Shown here piece after piece: positions 36,201 through 48,200 of a stretch of 64,000 nucleotides of DNA (position 1 is its first letter; each line of letters starts with the position of its first letter). The position numbers and the translations under genes are program-made. This stretch comes from Effrenium voratum. Taxonomy: Eukaryota; Sar; Dinophyceae; Suessiales; Symbiodiniaceae. The stretch is from positions 958,380 through 1,022,379 of the forward strand of contig CAUJNA010001868.1 in assembly GCA_963377175.1 (NCBI GenBank). Direction: 5' to 3'. The notes under the pieces are model-generated. The model saw only the letters and a program-made list of their open reading frames with translations, was not told the DNA's origin and made no database searches.

Positions 36201-39200
36201 TAAAACAACCTCTAGCTCCCCCAGTAGTGCCCTTTCAACTTTGTTGGTTGGGAGGCTTTCCCTACTAAAACAGACTACAGAAAAAGTTGGTACCCTAAAC
36301 CCTATCCTCTCTACTGGACCTGGACCTTTTTGCTTGAGTCGCCTTTTCCCCTGGCCCTTGCTGAAGGGCTTTTGGGCTTGGAACAGGTGGGGTATCCCTA
36401 CCTCATCGTCCGCAGCCGAAACGCGGATGGGGAGATGGCCACAGGCATCGGCCGCTCGATGTGGAACTTTGATGTGGCACAGGAACGAGCGGCCGCCTGG
36501 TTTCTCAGGCCAGTCCTACGGCACCTGGCCCCAGGAAACCCTCCTGAAACCCTCCCTGAAAGCCTGAAAGCCCCAAACCATCCACCCCAATCGCACTTGC
36601 AAAATGGAAGGTGCGAAGTGGCAGGCAAAACTTCAATAAATCCGAACTCCAGCGCTGTTTAACAGGTCCTACTGGAAGCATCCCATTTCTTGGCTTGACC
36701 GCGAGACATGCTGGCACGAATAAAGCGCACAGGTTCTTGTTCTATGCGGGTTCCATTGCTTGAGGACAGTAACGGGAACCCATTTGTGATCGAGCCCATT
36801 TAGGGTCACCCAATTTGCTGGAGTCCTTTTTTGAATGATATCACAATTGAGCTTCAAGTGCGGGCTATCAAGGATATGATCTGTTGGGGGCCAAACTGAG
36901 GTGTTGGGTGCTTAAGTTAGAAAATCGAATGGTTGCGGTGCCTTGATTCCTGTCCCTATGAATTCTCCGAAAACTCGGCCCACTATGGTCCTCCTTTGAA
37001 ATCTAATTCAACCAGCCCCAAACCGGGTACCCTCCCTAAGGTGGAATCCACCAGAAGATCCCTAGAAGACGGCATGAAGCCTGTGCAAGTCAGAGTGTCA
37101 GAGTCCATGGCCACGTAGCCTTTAGAGTCGTTGGGTTGAAGGGAACGCGGCGGAAGCCAAGCTTGCTGCTTCCATGCCAAGGCCTTGTTTTTTGTTTGGA
37201 GCAACGAATCCTGCCCAAGTTTGGAGGCTGGTTTTCCTTTGAGGTACACCAAGAGTACAGAAGGTGTCCAAAAGGCTGGGGCCCCAAAAAAGGATGGCGC
37301 CGAAGCTAAATCGTGTCGAAAGCCATGGGCTTGAGAATAGGTTTCAACCAAGCCCTGATCTCAGTTGTTCAGTGGCACCCTTTTTCCTTTTTTGGTGGCT
37401 GCCCCACTAAAAGTGGTCTTCCCCAAAAAGGGATCCCTTTTTTTCCAGGGTCACTGAACAACTGAGTGATAGTCCACAGATGGACCAGACGAATAGATGA
37501 GAAGTTACACGTAGCGTTTCCTATGGGGGGGGGGCACCCCTTTGTTTGTCGAGATCAGTTGTCTACCTGGATAGCATCCCTGAAGAAGAAAACGCTAGTT
37601 TTGGGCATCGGCTACTAACTATTTCGGAGACGGCCGTTTGGATGGGAAAACTGTGTGAAAACACAGCCCGAATCAGCTGGGTGTTGCAAAACTCTGCAGG
37701 GCCGTAGCCGACCGTTTGGTTTCACATTCAGAAAGCAACTAAGAAGAGGTTCCCCAATCATAGGACAATAGGAAACACCCCAAAATGGAGCCTCAATGAG
37801 GATTTATCCCATCAGAATTCACTCGCCGAATCAATCAGAACCCGATCCACTGGGAACGAAACAATTCCTTTTGTAATCAACTAAATGGCTTTGAGCTTCG
37901 CCCAAATATACTAGCTGGTCCAGAATGGGATGTTGCGGGTGATGGCCGCTGACTCTAGGGTCTGTGTTTTGACCCTTTGGGCTTAGCTTCTTCTATTTGC
38001 TTAAGAATACATGTTATTTTCCCCTGTTGGTTTTTAAGGGAATCTATCACACTGGACATGTTCTTTCATTTTTCGCAAGGGGCGAAACCGCAAATGGCAG
38101 GCTCTGTTTGGGCCAAGGCATTCTGCTGGTGGATCGCTTTGTCCCCGTGGACCCGGCGCAGTCGATTTCTTTCCTAGATGAGGACTTGAGTCTGGGAGGC
38201 TTGACTGCTATTGGGCAACGGATCGGGGACTTTCACTTGTTGGTTAAAATAAAGGTGTTTTCCACTAAACCTCCCAAAAAATAAAAATAAAAGAAACAAC
38301 AGAAAAAAGAAAACAACATGGTTGAAATGAGTCGTGTTTTCCACTAAGCCCCCAAAAAGTGGTCCACTTTTTGCACGGGGGTCGTTGCAGCAACCAAGGA
38401 GTGATCGGGGGCACCATCGAGATCGGCGCGGCGCTGCTTGAGACGGAGATCTCCAAGTACCTCACCCAGAATCGGCTCCCTTTTCTTTTGTTTCTTGCTT
38501 TTTTGGGGGGATTTCTATGTTTTCCCCTAACCAGGCCAAATAAATATCTCTCGTTTTTTGCCGGGGTCCTCTTCCCGAGGTACGGCATCTACTGGGCGGA
38601 CGCTTCCCAGCAGCCCATCTCGCTGATCGCCGAGCTGGCGCCCGGGGACTACAACTACAGCGTGGCCCTTGGCACCGCCAAGCCCAGCCAGGCGCAGTAC
38701 TTGCTGGTGCTCACGGGGAACGAGCCATGGCCGGGCTTGAAAAATGAAACAGCTGTTGCCTCCTTTTGGGGGTTTCCTGGAGTTGTCCCGTCTCACCAAC
38801 CAAAAAAAAACGCGCTTGTCTTTTGTGTGTGTTTGTTGTTTTTTTTTTGTGTGTGTGTGTGTGTGTTTTTGTTGTTTTTTTTGTCGGTTTTTGTCCTTTG
38901 CAACTAGCGAGTGAAGCGTTTGCAGCTCAGGAACACGGCTACATGAGCTCCGGGGCGTCCACCGCTTTGGTGGACCGCGCTTATCCGGTGAACCTGCCAT
39001 CCCAGATCCAGTTTGATGATGCGGATATGGATGCTGGGCAGATCGGTGGCTCACTTACGGCGACTGGATGGCGTTTGGTACTTTGCAGATTAACATGAAA
39101 CACAACCATGATGTATAGAGGAATCTCCTTTTGTGGGGAGGGGGCCTTTGTTGGCGTCCAAGTGAAAAATGAAGCTAGGAGTAATATATGTAAGTATCTT

Positions 39201-42200
39201 CGCCGGCAGAAAGGAACAACAGATCCTGGGTTTACACTGTAAGTTGGGGTTGATATGAAGCCTTAAAGTGGATGAACAAAATCAATGATGAAAAAGATGG
39301 TTTAGGTTTGAATGTTGAGCACTCCAGTCTTAGCAGCATCTTTGGATCTGCCAATGTCAAGTGAGCTTCCTTTGGCGCGTCATTCAAAGGTTGGGGATAT
39401 ACCCCCCATTCTGCAGATGAACATATGCCCGCCCCCGCAGAAAAATAAGACTCCCTTTTGAAGAGGAGTCTCCTTCTGGGTTGACCCCAAATCAAGGCAA
39501 GGGACCTCTTTTGGGTTGACCCCTTTTGGGTTCCATGTCAAAGTGCAATGGAACTTGGGGAAAAAAGTGAGGTGATGAGGGCCAGCGACGAGACGGATGT
39601 CACGTCGTACACGGCTTACTATGGCTCCTCTGCCGCCTCCGACTCCTCCGCACAGGTGGGGTGTCTCAAGAGTATATGGCTGTGGGTCAAAACCAATGCT
39701 ACCATTTTGGGGTAGGTGCACCACCCATTTTAGAACCTATTTTAGTGGGGATTGGGATGTTCACCCATGGCCATGTGGTTGATTTCCTTTTCTTGGTGGC
39801 TCCCAGCCATCCGGTTCCTTAGCTTTGTAGATCTTTGTAGTTGGCTTGATTATATAGTGGTTTGGTTTCCATTTAACCCACTAAAAGTTAGTCAAACCGA
39901 AAAGGGGTTCCCCTAAACAAATAACCAGCCAGCCCCCAAAAAAGGGATTCCCCCAAAGGCGTTTGTCCACCGAAAAGGGGATCGATCCCCGCAAAAGAGA
40001 GAGGATCTTCCCCATTCTTTCCAGGGATCCTTCGTTTCAGGAAACCATCAAAAACCCAGGTTGGAAGCAGATCCGGTTTTGGAAAATAACGATGGTTAAA
40101 AATAATGGAAAAGGAATAAGCTCAGGCGATATCCCCAACAGCACCACACCCGCCCCGGGACCCACCTCACCCGGTTTTGCTGAGGATGCCGCCTTGTAAA
40201 TTTGTGAAGCAAAGCTAAGAGTGACAGCGCAATCGCGCCCTGATCGGGGCCCGACGGCACAATCGGGACCCGATCGGGGCCCGACGGTGGAATCGGGGCC
40301 CGATCGGGGCCCGATGGTGCAATCGGGGCCCGACGGTGGAATCGGGGCCCGAGTGGGGTTCGACGGTGCAATCAGGCCCCGACTGGGGCCCGATAGTCTG
40401 AAAGCGGGCTCCCACCAACCCCAGCCACCCATATTGTAGCTGAACACCGGTTTTGCGGCCTTGCAAGTGTATCTAGCAAAACTAGGCGATACCGGCTTGG
40501 TAGTTGATGGGGCCCGATCGGGGCCCGACGGCGCAATGGCGGCCCGATCGGGCCCCGACGGTGCAATCGGGCCCCGACCTGCCCGACTGGGCCCGGTGAA
40601 CCTCGCAGACCGTTCTCGTGGAACCTCGTAGGCTCAGCGTGAAACTTTGTTGGAACCTGTCCTCAGGGCTGCCCCATAGCTTTTGCAAAATGTGGTGGAA
40701 ACCTCGTGGAGCGCTTTTGGAATTTTATTCCGTAGCCTCGCAGCTTCGTGGAACCCTTGGAACCCAAAAGCCCACTAAGTAGTACTCAGTAATGCCAAGC
40801 GTTTGCTCTGCTACACAGTGAGTTTGCCACAAAGCTCTCGCGTTGCCTGAGCAAGTGAGCAACTGACAACACAGTGAAAGTGCGCAGGAAAAACCATTGA
40901 TTTCGGTTTTGCTTAGTGTTCCGCCCATGAGCAAAGCGATCTTCTGAGCCCTCAATTTGCTGCTCCGATGGCTTTTCAGACGGCGGGGGCGCGACACATT
41001 GCTTCCTTGCAGAACATTTGTGGAACTTGTCGAGCGTTGTGGAGCCTTGTGACCCTTGTCGAATCCTTGGAACTGCTGTGAAACCCTTACCTCAGCCACA
41101 GCCCGTGGAACCCTGAAATCTTCATGGAACCCCCGCAGCCTTGCTACAACCTTACCTTGGTCGACCCTCATGAACCACCCCAACTACCCCGTAGCCCTTG
41201 CAGAGCCTGGTGGAACCCTGGGAATTGCCTCAAACCACCCTTGCAGAACCTGATAAAACCCTGGTGCCTCGTGGAACCTTACGTTGAACCTGGTGATTTT
41301 GGGGGAACCTGACCTCAAAACCTTGGCGAAACTCTCGTGGAACCTTACCCTTGTCAAACCACCCCCAGCCCTCGCAGAACCTGGTGGAACCCTGGCGGAA
41401 CCCTTGGGGAACCTTACCACAAACCCACCCCCAGCCCTTGCAGAACCCTGGCGGAACCCTTGTGGAACCTTACCACAAACCCTCCCGGACCACCCCGCAG
41501 CCCTTGCAGAACCCTGTGGAACCTTGGTGGAACCCTGGTGGAACCCTCGTGGAACCTTAGCTCAAACCACCCCACCCTGGAACCCTCGGAGAACTTTACC
41601 TCAAACCACCCCGCAGCCCTTGCAGACCCTGATGGAACCCCTCGTGGAACCTTTGCAGAACTGTTGGACCCTCGTCTCGTGGAACCTTACCTCAAACCAC
41701 CCCGGACCACCCCGCAGCCCTCGCAGAACCTGGCCTGGTGGAACCCTCGTGGACCTTACCTCAAACCACTCGTAGAACCTGGTGGAACCCTGGTGGAACC
41801 CTCGTGGAACCTTACCTCAAACCACCCCGGACCACCCCGCAGCCCTCGTAGGGAACCCTCGTGGAACCTTACCTCACACCCCGCAGCCCTCGCAGAACCA
41901 GGTGGAACTCTGGTGGAACCCTCGTGGAACCCTCGTGGAACCTTACCTCACGGCCGCCCCGGACCACCCCAGAGCCTATCTGGGCTGAGACCCCAAAGCT
42001 TTCAGCTGTTGGGGAAAAAGGAATCAACCCCTAGATATTTTTTTGAGGTTTCTCTTTACCAACAAGAGGTTCCCCGAAAGAAGGGATTCCCCCCAAAGGC
42101 GTTTGTCCACCGAAAAGGGGATCGATCTCCCAAAAAACGACATGATACACCCCAGGTGGCGCTGATCGGCGAGATCTTGGTGGCCAGTTTGCCCAGCGGC

Positions 42201-45200
42201 AGCACCTCCGCGGTCTTCACCATTCCCATGAACACCGCGCCACCAGGAGCCGTGGGAGTTTTCAACCAGCTTCGTTGCAACCTTCATTTCCGCCTCGCTG
42301 CAACCCATGCGGAACCTAGGGCCGGCCTCACGATGTAAGACCCTGTGCCTGGGCAAAAGGCCAACATCACCTCAGCAACATGCAAGAACCCCTTGTGAGG
42401 TTTCCGGCACAGTTTCTGTTGCACCAAAGATGCAAAGCCTTAAAGCAAGACAAATGACACCTGGTGTTTTTTTGAACTCAACCTGCCAGTTGACTAACAC
42501 CCCCCGCCCAGCCCATTTCGTCACTCTGCAGGCGCCAGCTATTTCTTGGGCTTCAGCAAGAACAGTCTGGGGGAGAGCCTCTCGGGCATCAGCGCCTCCC
42601 TGGTGGATAAGACTAACTTCTTCCCCACGGTGGCGGCGCCGCGCCGCAAGCGTCGGTCGAGAGTGGGCGTCCAGTTTCTCGCGGGGTGCAGTCCTGTTGG
42701 TTGCATGCTGAGCAGGTCGCGAAATTGCTGTTGGCGCGGCTTCTCCCGTTTGTCCACAATTTGGAGAGGATGCCGGAACATGTTTGCTTCATTTGCCAGT
42801 GAGTTTCTGTTGACATGCTGGTTTCCCATTGACATTGTTCATGTTTAGCTTCGTCTTCGCATCCCAGACGACTCGCCTGTTTTCTCCGTTTGGTTGCAAG
42901 TCTAGCCAGAAACATGCTTGTTGAAGATACGAGGCATGCCCACCCGTCGTCCCGTTTCTTCGCGTGTTTAGCCAACCAAATAAATATGACCTTCGTATAT
43001 GAAGTGGACACACAGTTCATTATGATAACTGTCCCAGTACATATGTATATATATATATATGTATGTACACACGTGGTGGCATTAGCAAATATGTTACCTG
43101 TTAATGTGTGTACTATTATTGGTGATTATAGTAAAATGTGTTTTTTGATGTCAGCGTTTGGAAGAACAAGAAGATAATTTTGTGAAAGATAGATATTTGC
43201 CGGATGAAGGGTTGGAAATAGCCGAATTCCAGTTATTATGTTTTAGACAAATGTCTAACAAAGTTTGCACATTGACATTAAACAATTGAAACACACCAAT
43301 CGATACGATATATTATTCCCTAATCTTCACACTTGGTGGGAACATAGAAAAACCGTTATTATAGGAGATATATCATAGTAATTCAGTTGAAATTTACAAA
43401 GACCTATTAATGAAAGGACATGAACATTAATTATTGCAGTCAAGAAGGAATCTTGAATTATTCGAATGGAGTTGCTATTGAAATTGAATATGGAAGAAAC
43501 CAAACAGTTGGTTCATCGTATTATTTAAGAATAATACGATTAAACATCATTTTATAAACTAACAAGAAGGTTCAGACATTTGGATTAAACCTGAAACCCA
43601 ATTTCTCCAACCAGCAACCCCCAGCCCAAAACTGCTTGAAGAGAAAACACCACATGTAGCAAAAGAAAAATGAGTGAGGGTCAAATGTCGGAGAATAATT
43701 TTATGGTTGAGAATTGGACTAATTTGCCTGAAGTTTTAGTGTTGAATATCGCTTCATGCACGTTTGGTATGAAGGGTGGCATAGACTGAAACAGTATGAG
43801 ACATTAAGAGATTTGCAAAGGAAATGGAAACCTTCAATTTGTAATGATATTGTTGGACAGCGTAAGACACCGGAAATGTCAATCAAACAGTATTACCACG
43901 AGATACACGACAAAAAGTTAAAAGGCAGTAAGGCGTTTGTATATGCATTGAACCCATCAGACAAATTCATGAAACTATATAACAATATATGGCGATACAA
44001 CTAAGATTGAAATGTATGTTAGAGCAAAATGTTGAATATGACACTGGTATCAGAACATGTAATTTTCTCCAATCAGCATAGCATGACAAGTAAAGTGGAA
44101 CTACATATTTCAACTGAGAAGATGGTAAGGAACATAAAGAGCTCAATAAGATTAAGCAATGCGCAACTTGTGATGATAGACTTCATTAAGTTTGAAATTT
44201 ACAACAATACCACAGAAGAAATTTGATCTAGTTTACTCGTATTACTTAATTGTAATATGATTAAACTTTGTAAATCTCCATAACCATTTATTGTACTAGA
44301 ATCTTGACCTACAACAATCTTTCAACAACAAAAACAACGTCAAACAGAATACCCGTCCAACACGCCAGACCATGCAACAACCAAAAGCCACGACTTCTCC
44401 AAATTGAAGAAACCCGACTCCCCAGCCCGACAATGAAACAGGCTACCATTTACCCAAATGACCACTTCTAACAAAACGATATATCAGCTCCCCAAATCAT
44501 CTCTTTAAAAGAAACAATGAGGGGAACACAGATTGAGAACAACAATAATAACAAAAACTGCCAGCACACAACGAGGGGAACACAGATTGAGAGCAAACAA
44601 AAAAAAACAAAAAAAACTGCCAGCACACAACAGCCCACCCACTAGCTAGCCCCTGTTTGCTCTTTTTGTTTTGCAGGGGGCTGGCCAGGGCAAGTGCCCT
44701 TACTTGTGGATGCCTTAATTCAGGCTGGGGAACTTGTAGTCATTCTCCCCCAAAAGTGGGACCCTTCAAGAAATTGGCAAGGTTATATGGAAACAGGTCT
44801 CTTGTTCCCTGAAAATCCTATACCCTATAGTTCAGTTGGCACCCTGTTTCCGGCCTCATCTGCCAGTTTTCATCCTCTTCTCTTTTCTGACAAAGTTGGG
44901 GAGTTTTCTACCCAGCGGCACCCATTTTTGCCTCACCCGGAACCATGTGAATACCAGGCGTTGGTTCTGACTCACTTGGAGTCTGCAGCCCATGTGCAGG
45001 GTCACTTTCAGGCCTTCTTGTGAACATTCCCGGAGCTTGACAGCTGCACGAAAAATCCTAGATTTTGTTTTTGGCCAAGTTGCCCACACATGGGCTTCTT
45101 GGTTTTCCCCAAGAAGCCAAAGGGAAACCAAGGATTTCGGGGGGGGGGGCCGGGGGGTCGTTTTCTGCTGAGGTGAGCAGCGTGGCGTTTGTGGACGCCG

Positions 45201-48200
45201 ACCTGTCCTCGGGCCTGGTGGGTGGCTCGGTGACCTGGCTCGCGCCGGCGGACACCGCGGGGCTCACGCAGTACACGGTGGTCTTCGCGCTGGATGCCGC
45301 AGGCGGTGTCGTGTTTTTGCTCTTTCTTTCGATTTTTCTCGGGCGGAGATCAAGTTGGTTGGCGTTTTTGTTTTTTGTTATTATTATTTTTTCTCGGGGA
45401 GGGGGGTTGAGTTGGTTGGGCGCAATGTTGGGGGCATTGGGTTCGGGTGGGGAGTGCTAGGATGTTCAACCCACTTAACTATGACCTATGACCGTTGACC
45501 ATGGGTCGTGTGGCGGTACGGTGGATGGGCATGCACCAAACGAGGAATTTGGAACCCAAAGTGGTGCTTGTCATTTCGGGGCTCCCTGAAACCAATCTAA
45601 GAAGGCTACAAGTTGGGGGAACACGCGAAACCCTCTGATGCGCCGCAGATCGCTGGAATTTGCCGGGGTTTGTGGTAATGGAGACCCACCAAGAATCCCC
45701 CATACCTAATACCAGGCGCACAATTGTATCCTCCAAAAGGGGCCACTGCTTTGTCACCCTGTGCCTTTTTCAGCCTAAAATAAGAACGGCGACCTCCGTT
45801 GGGATAGCAAAGAGGAAGCCGAAAGGAACCCATTCACTTTCGGTTACTTTCGTGGGATCTCTTGTGAGGTTCGCTAAAACTGGACCAGCATCCAAAACCT
45901 CCTGTTGTGGGTTGGGCAACTGTTGAGGATATTAGTGGCCCCTTACCTTAAGGTTGCACCTAAAGCCACGTGTGTTGAAACGACTACCCGAGTGTCGTTG
46001 CCATGTGGGTACGGGTCAAAATTAAACCACCAGAAAAACCGCAGGTTTTAGTCCTTGGTTCCATTTACCAGGCTTCCCTGTTATACCTATTTTTGACCCA
46101 CAGCCATGGCTTTCAGGCACCGGACGGCATCCCATCTGCAGCGTGGCCATCGGCACACACAGCTGCGTGGTGCCCCTCAGCACGTCTTTGTCCGCCGGCG
46201 GCGGGAGCTTCGCCTACGTCATCGTCTTCACCAACAACGGCTTCGGCGAGGCTGGGGAGCCATGGACAAAGCCATGTCCCAGAGGCTCCCGATGTATTTA
46301 GGGCCCTCAAACAACCAGGTCTTGAGACCCCCAAACACCGATTCCTGGCGTGTCTAATGGAGGGGTCGGGTCTTCCATTGAAAGCCCCAGAACCCTCTCA
46401 GGTTGAAAAATCCCAACCCTGCCCCAAAACCGTAGTGCCAAATGCTCGGCGTCCTCGTGGACGACATCTCCGGAAACCTCACGAGCGCCAAACTGCCCCT
46501 TCCCCTCTTACCCCGACACGGCGCACACTTCGCCAGCTCCAGGGTATTGAATGTCATTGGTGTCGCCCTTTTCTTGCTCGTGCTCGAGAATGAGGAAGGC
46601 ACCTGGGGATTGAGTTGAAGGAAACCACCTGAATGGTTTATTGCTCATTCCATCTCGAACTCCCTGCTCTCGCAGTCGCAACTTTTGACCAGGGCCCCGG
46701 GCTCGCAGCGGGGCTGACGGACCGCGCCCTGCCGGTGGCGGTCGCGTCGGGCCTCAGCTTCCCGGACACTGATGTTGCCGTGGGAAGCGTGGGGGGCACC
46801 GTGACTTGGACGCCTCCGGGCAATCCCAGCGGCGCCACGCAGTTCACCCACTACCAGACTCTCTGCCTGAGGTGCTAAGGAAAATCCATTTTATTTATTT
46901 ATTTTATGTACGTGTTTTTTGTTGTGGGTTGTGTTCTCAACAGAAAGAACGAAATATGTATGGCTAGAAAGACCAGCAACCAGGAAAAAGTGTTTCTTTC
47001 CAAACGCTTTGTTTGACACTCAACAAATGCCGACCCTTTTGGTATTTAGCTGTAGGTTTGGCCCACTGCTATGCTTGACATATGATTTCCGATTGCTTTC
47101 GGGGCGAGGATTTACCTGGCCGGAAGTTCGAGCGCAGCCAACGTGCTGCTGGGGCAGGTGGCTGCTGCCCGGTTGTCCAGAGGCATATTTGTTCGTGGTT
47201 GTGCAAGTTCTTCTGAAGTGTCTCCAAGCAACGCAAGACTGCAGAAGCCAAATCTATTAGATCAATTCCATTGTATGACAATTGCTGATTCTTATATGTA
47301 CACAAATGCCTCTAGCTAGCTCAAAGAGCAAAGTCCAATGTTTTTGGTTTTTTGGGGGGCCGTTTGCAAGATCCACATTTGGGGGCCCTTTGTTTTTCGT
47401 TTCCTGGTCCTCAGGTTGGCACCAACAGCCTGGTGCTCGCGGATGGCCAGGTCTTGGGCAACTTTTCCCAGGTGGCTGCGACCCGTATGGAACTAGAGCG
47501 GCAGTGCCTCTTTTTGGGTCGGTTCTGTGTATTGGTTGGTTCATGTTAAGCAACTAGGTCCCCCAGTAGTGCCCTTTTACTACAGCAAAAAGGGTACCCT
47601 TATTCCAACCTCTCTACTGGAGGACCTAGGCAAGAAACAAGACGTGAGTTCTCGTGTTTTTTGCCAACAAAGCACAATGCCGCCAAATTAAGGCAGCGCC
47701 ACTTAGAGACGCCAACAAAGCCCAGAAAGCCCCGGAACCTCCCCCAAAAAAAGCCCCGAAAAATTGGCGAAGTGACCCCCGCTGGAAGAAGCAAACACGG
47801 GGTTGGTGTTCTTTTGCACCCCTTTCCTTTGTATACATATGTATATATATATATCATATATATGTGTGCGTGCTTGTTGATTTAAATCAGCCGACTGAAA
47901 GAAGCCACCAACACAAAAACAGCCCAACCTTCGGAACCCTTCCGGCACCCTACCCCAGAGCGTCTCCAAAAGCAAACCTAGGTCATAGGTGTCCTTTTTG
48001 GTTGATTTGGTTGAAACATAGAGGGCCCTTTACCTGGTGGTTCAATCAATTACCGGGGAAATCCACCCATTGTCCCAAAAAGGGGCCACCTATGACCTAC
48101 TGTGGATGGACGAAATCCTGCACCACCTAAGAAACCCTGGAATGATGATTATTCTTTAAATACCAACAAACAATGGTTTCCCATGGTTTCCGAGTGGTGC

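Noticed and set aside
41337..42338. A 333-codon plus-strand frame
   Set aside because: Almost wholly the GGAACC minisatellite; it merely runs on into exon 17.
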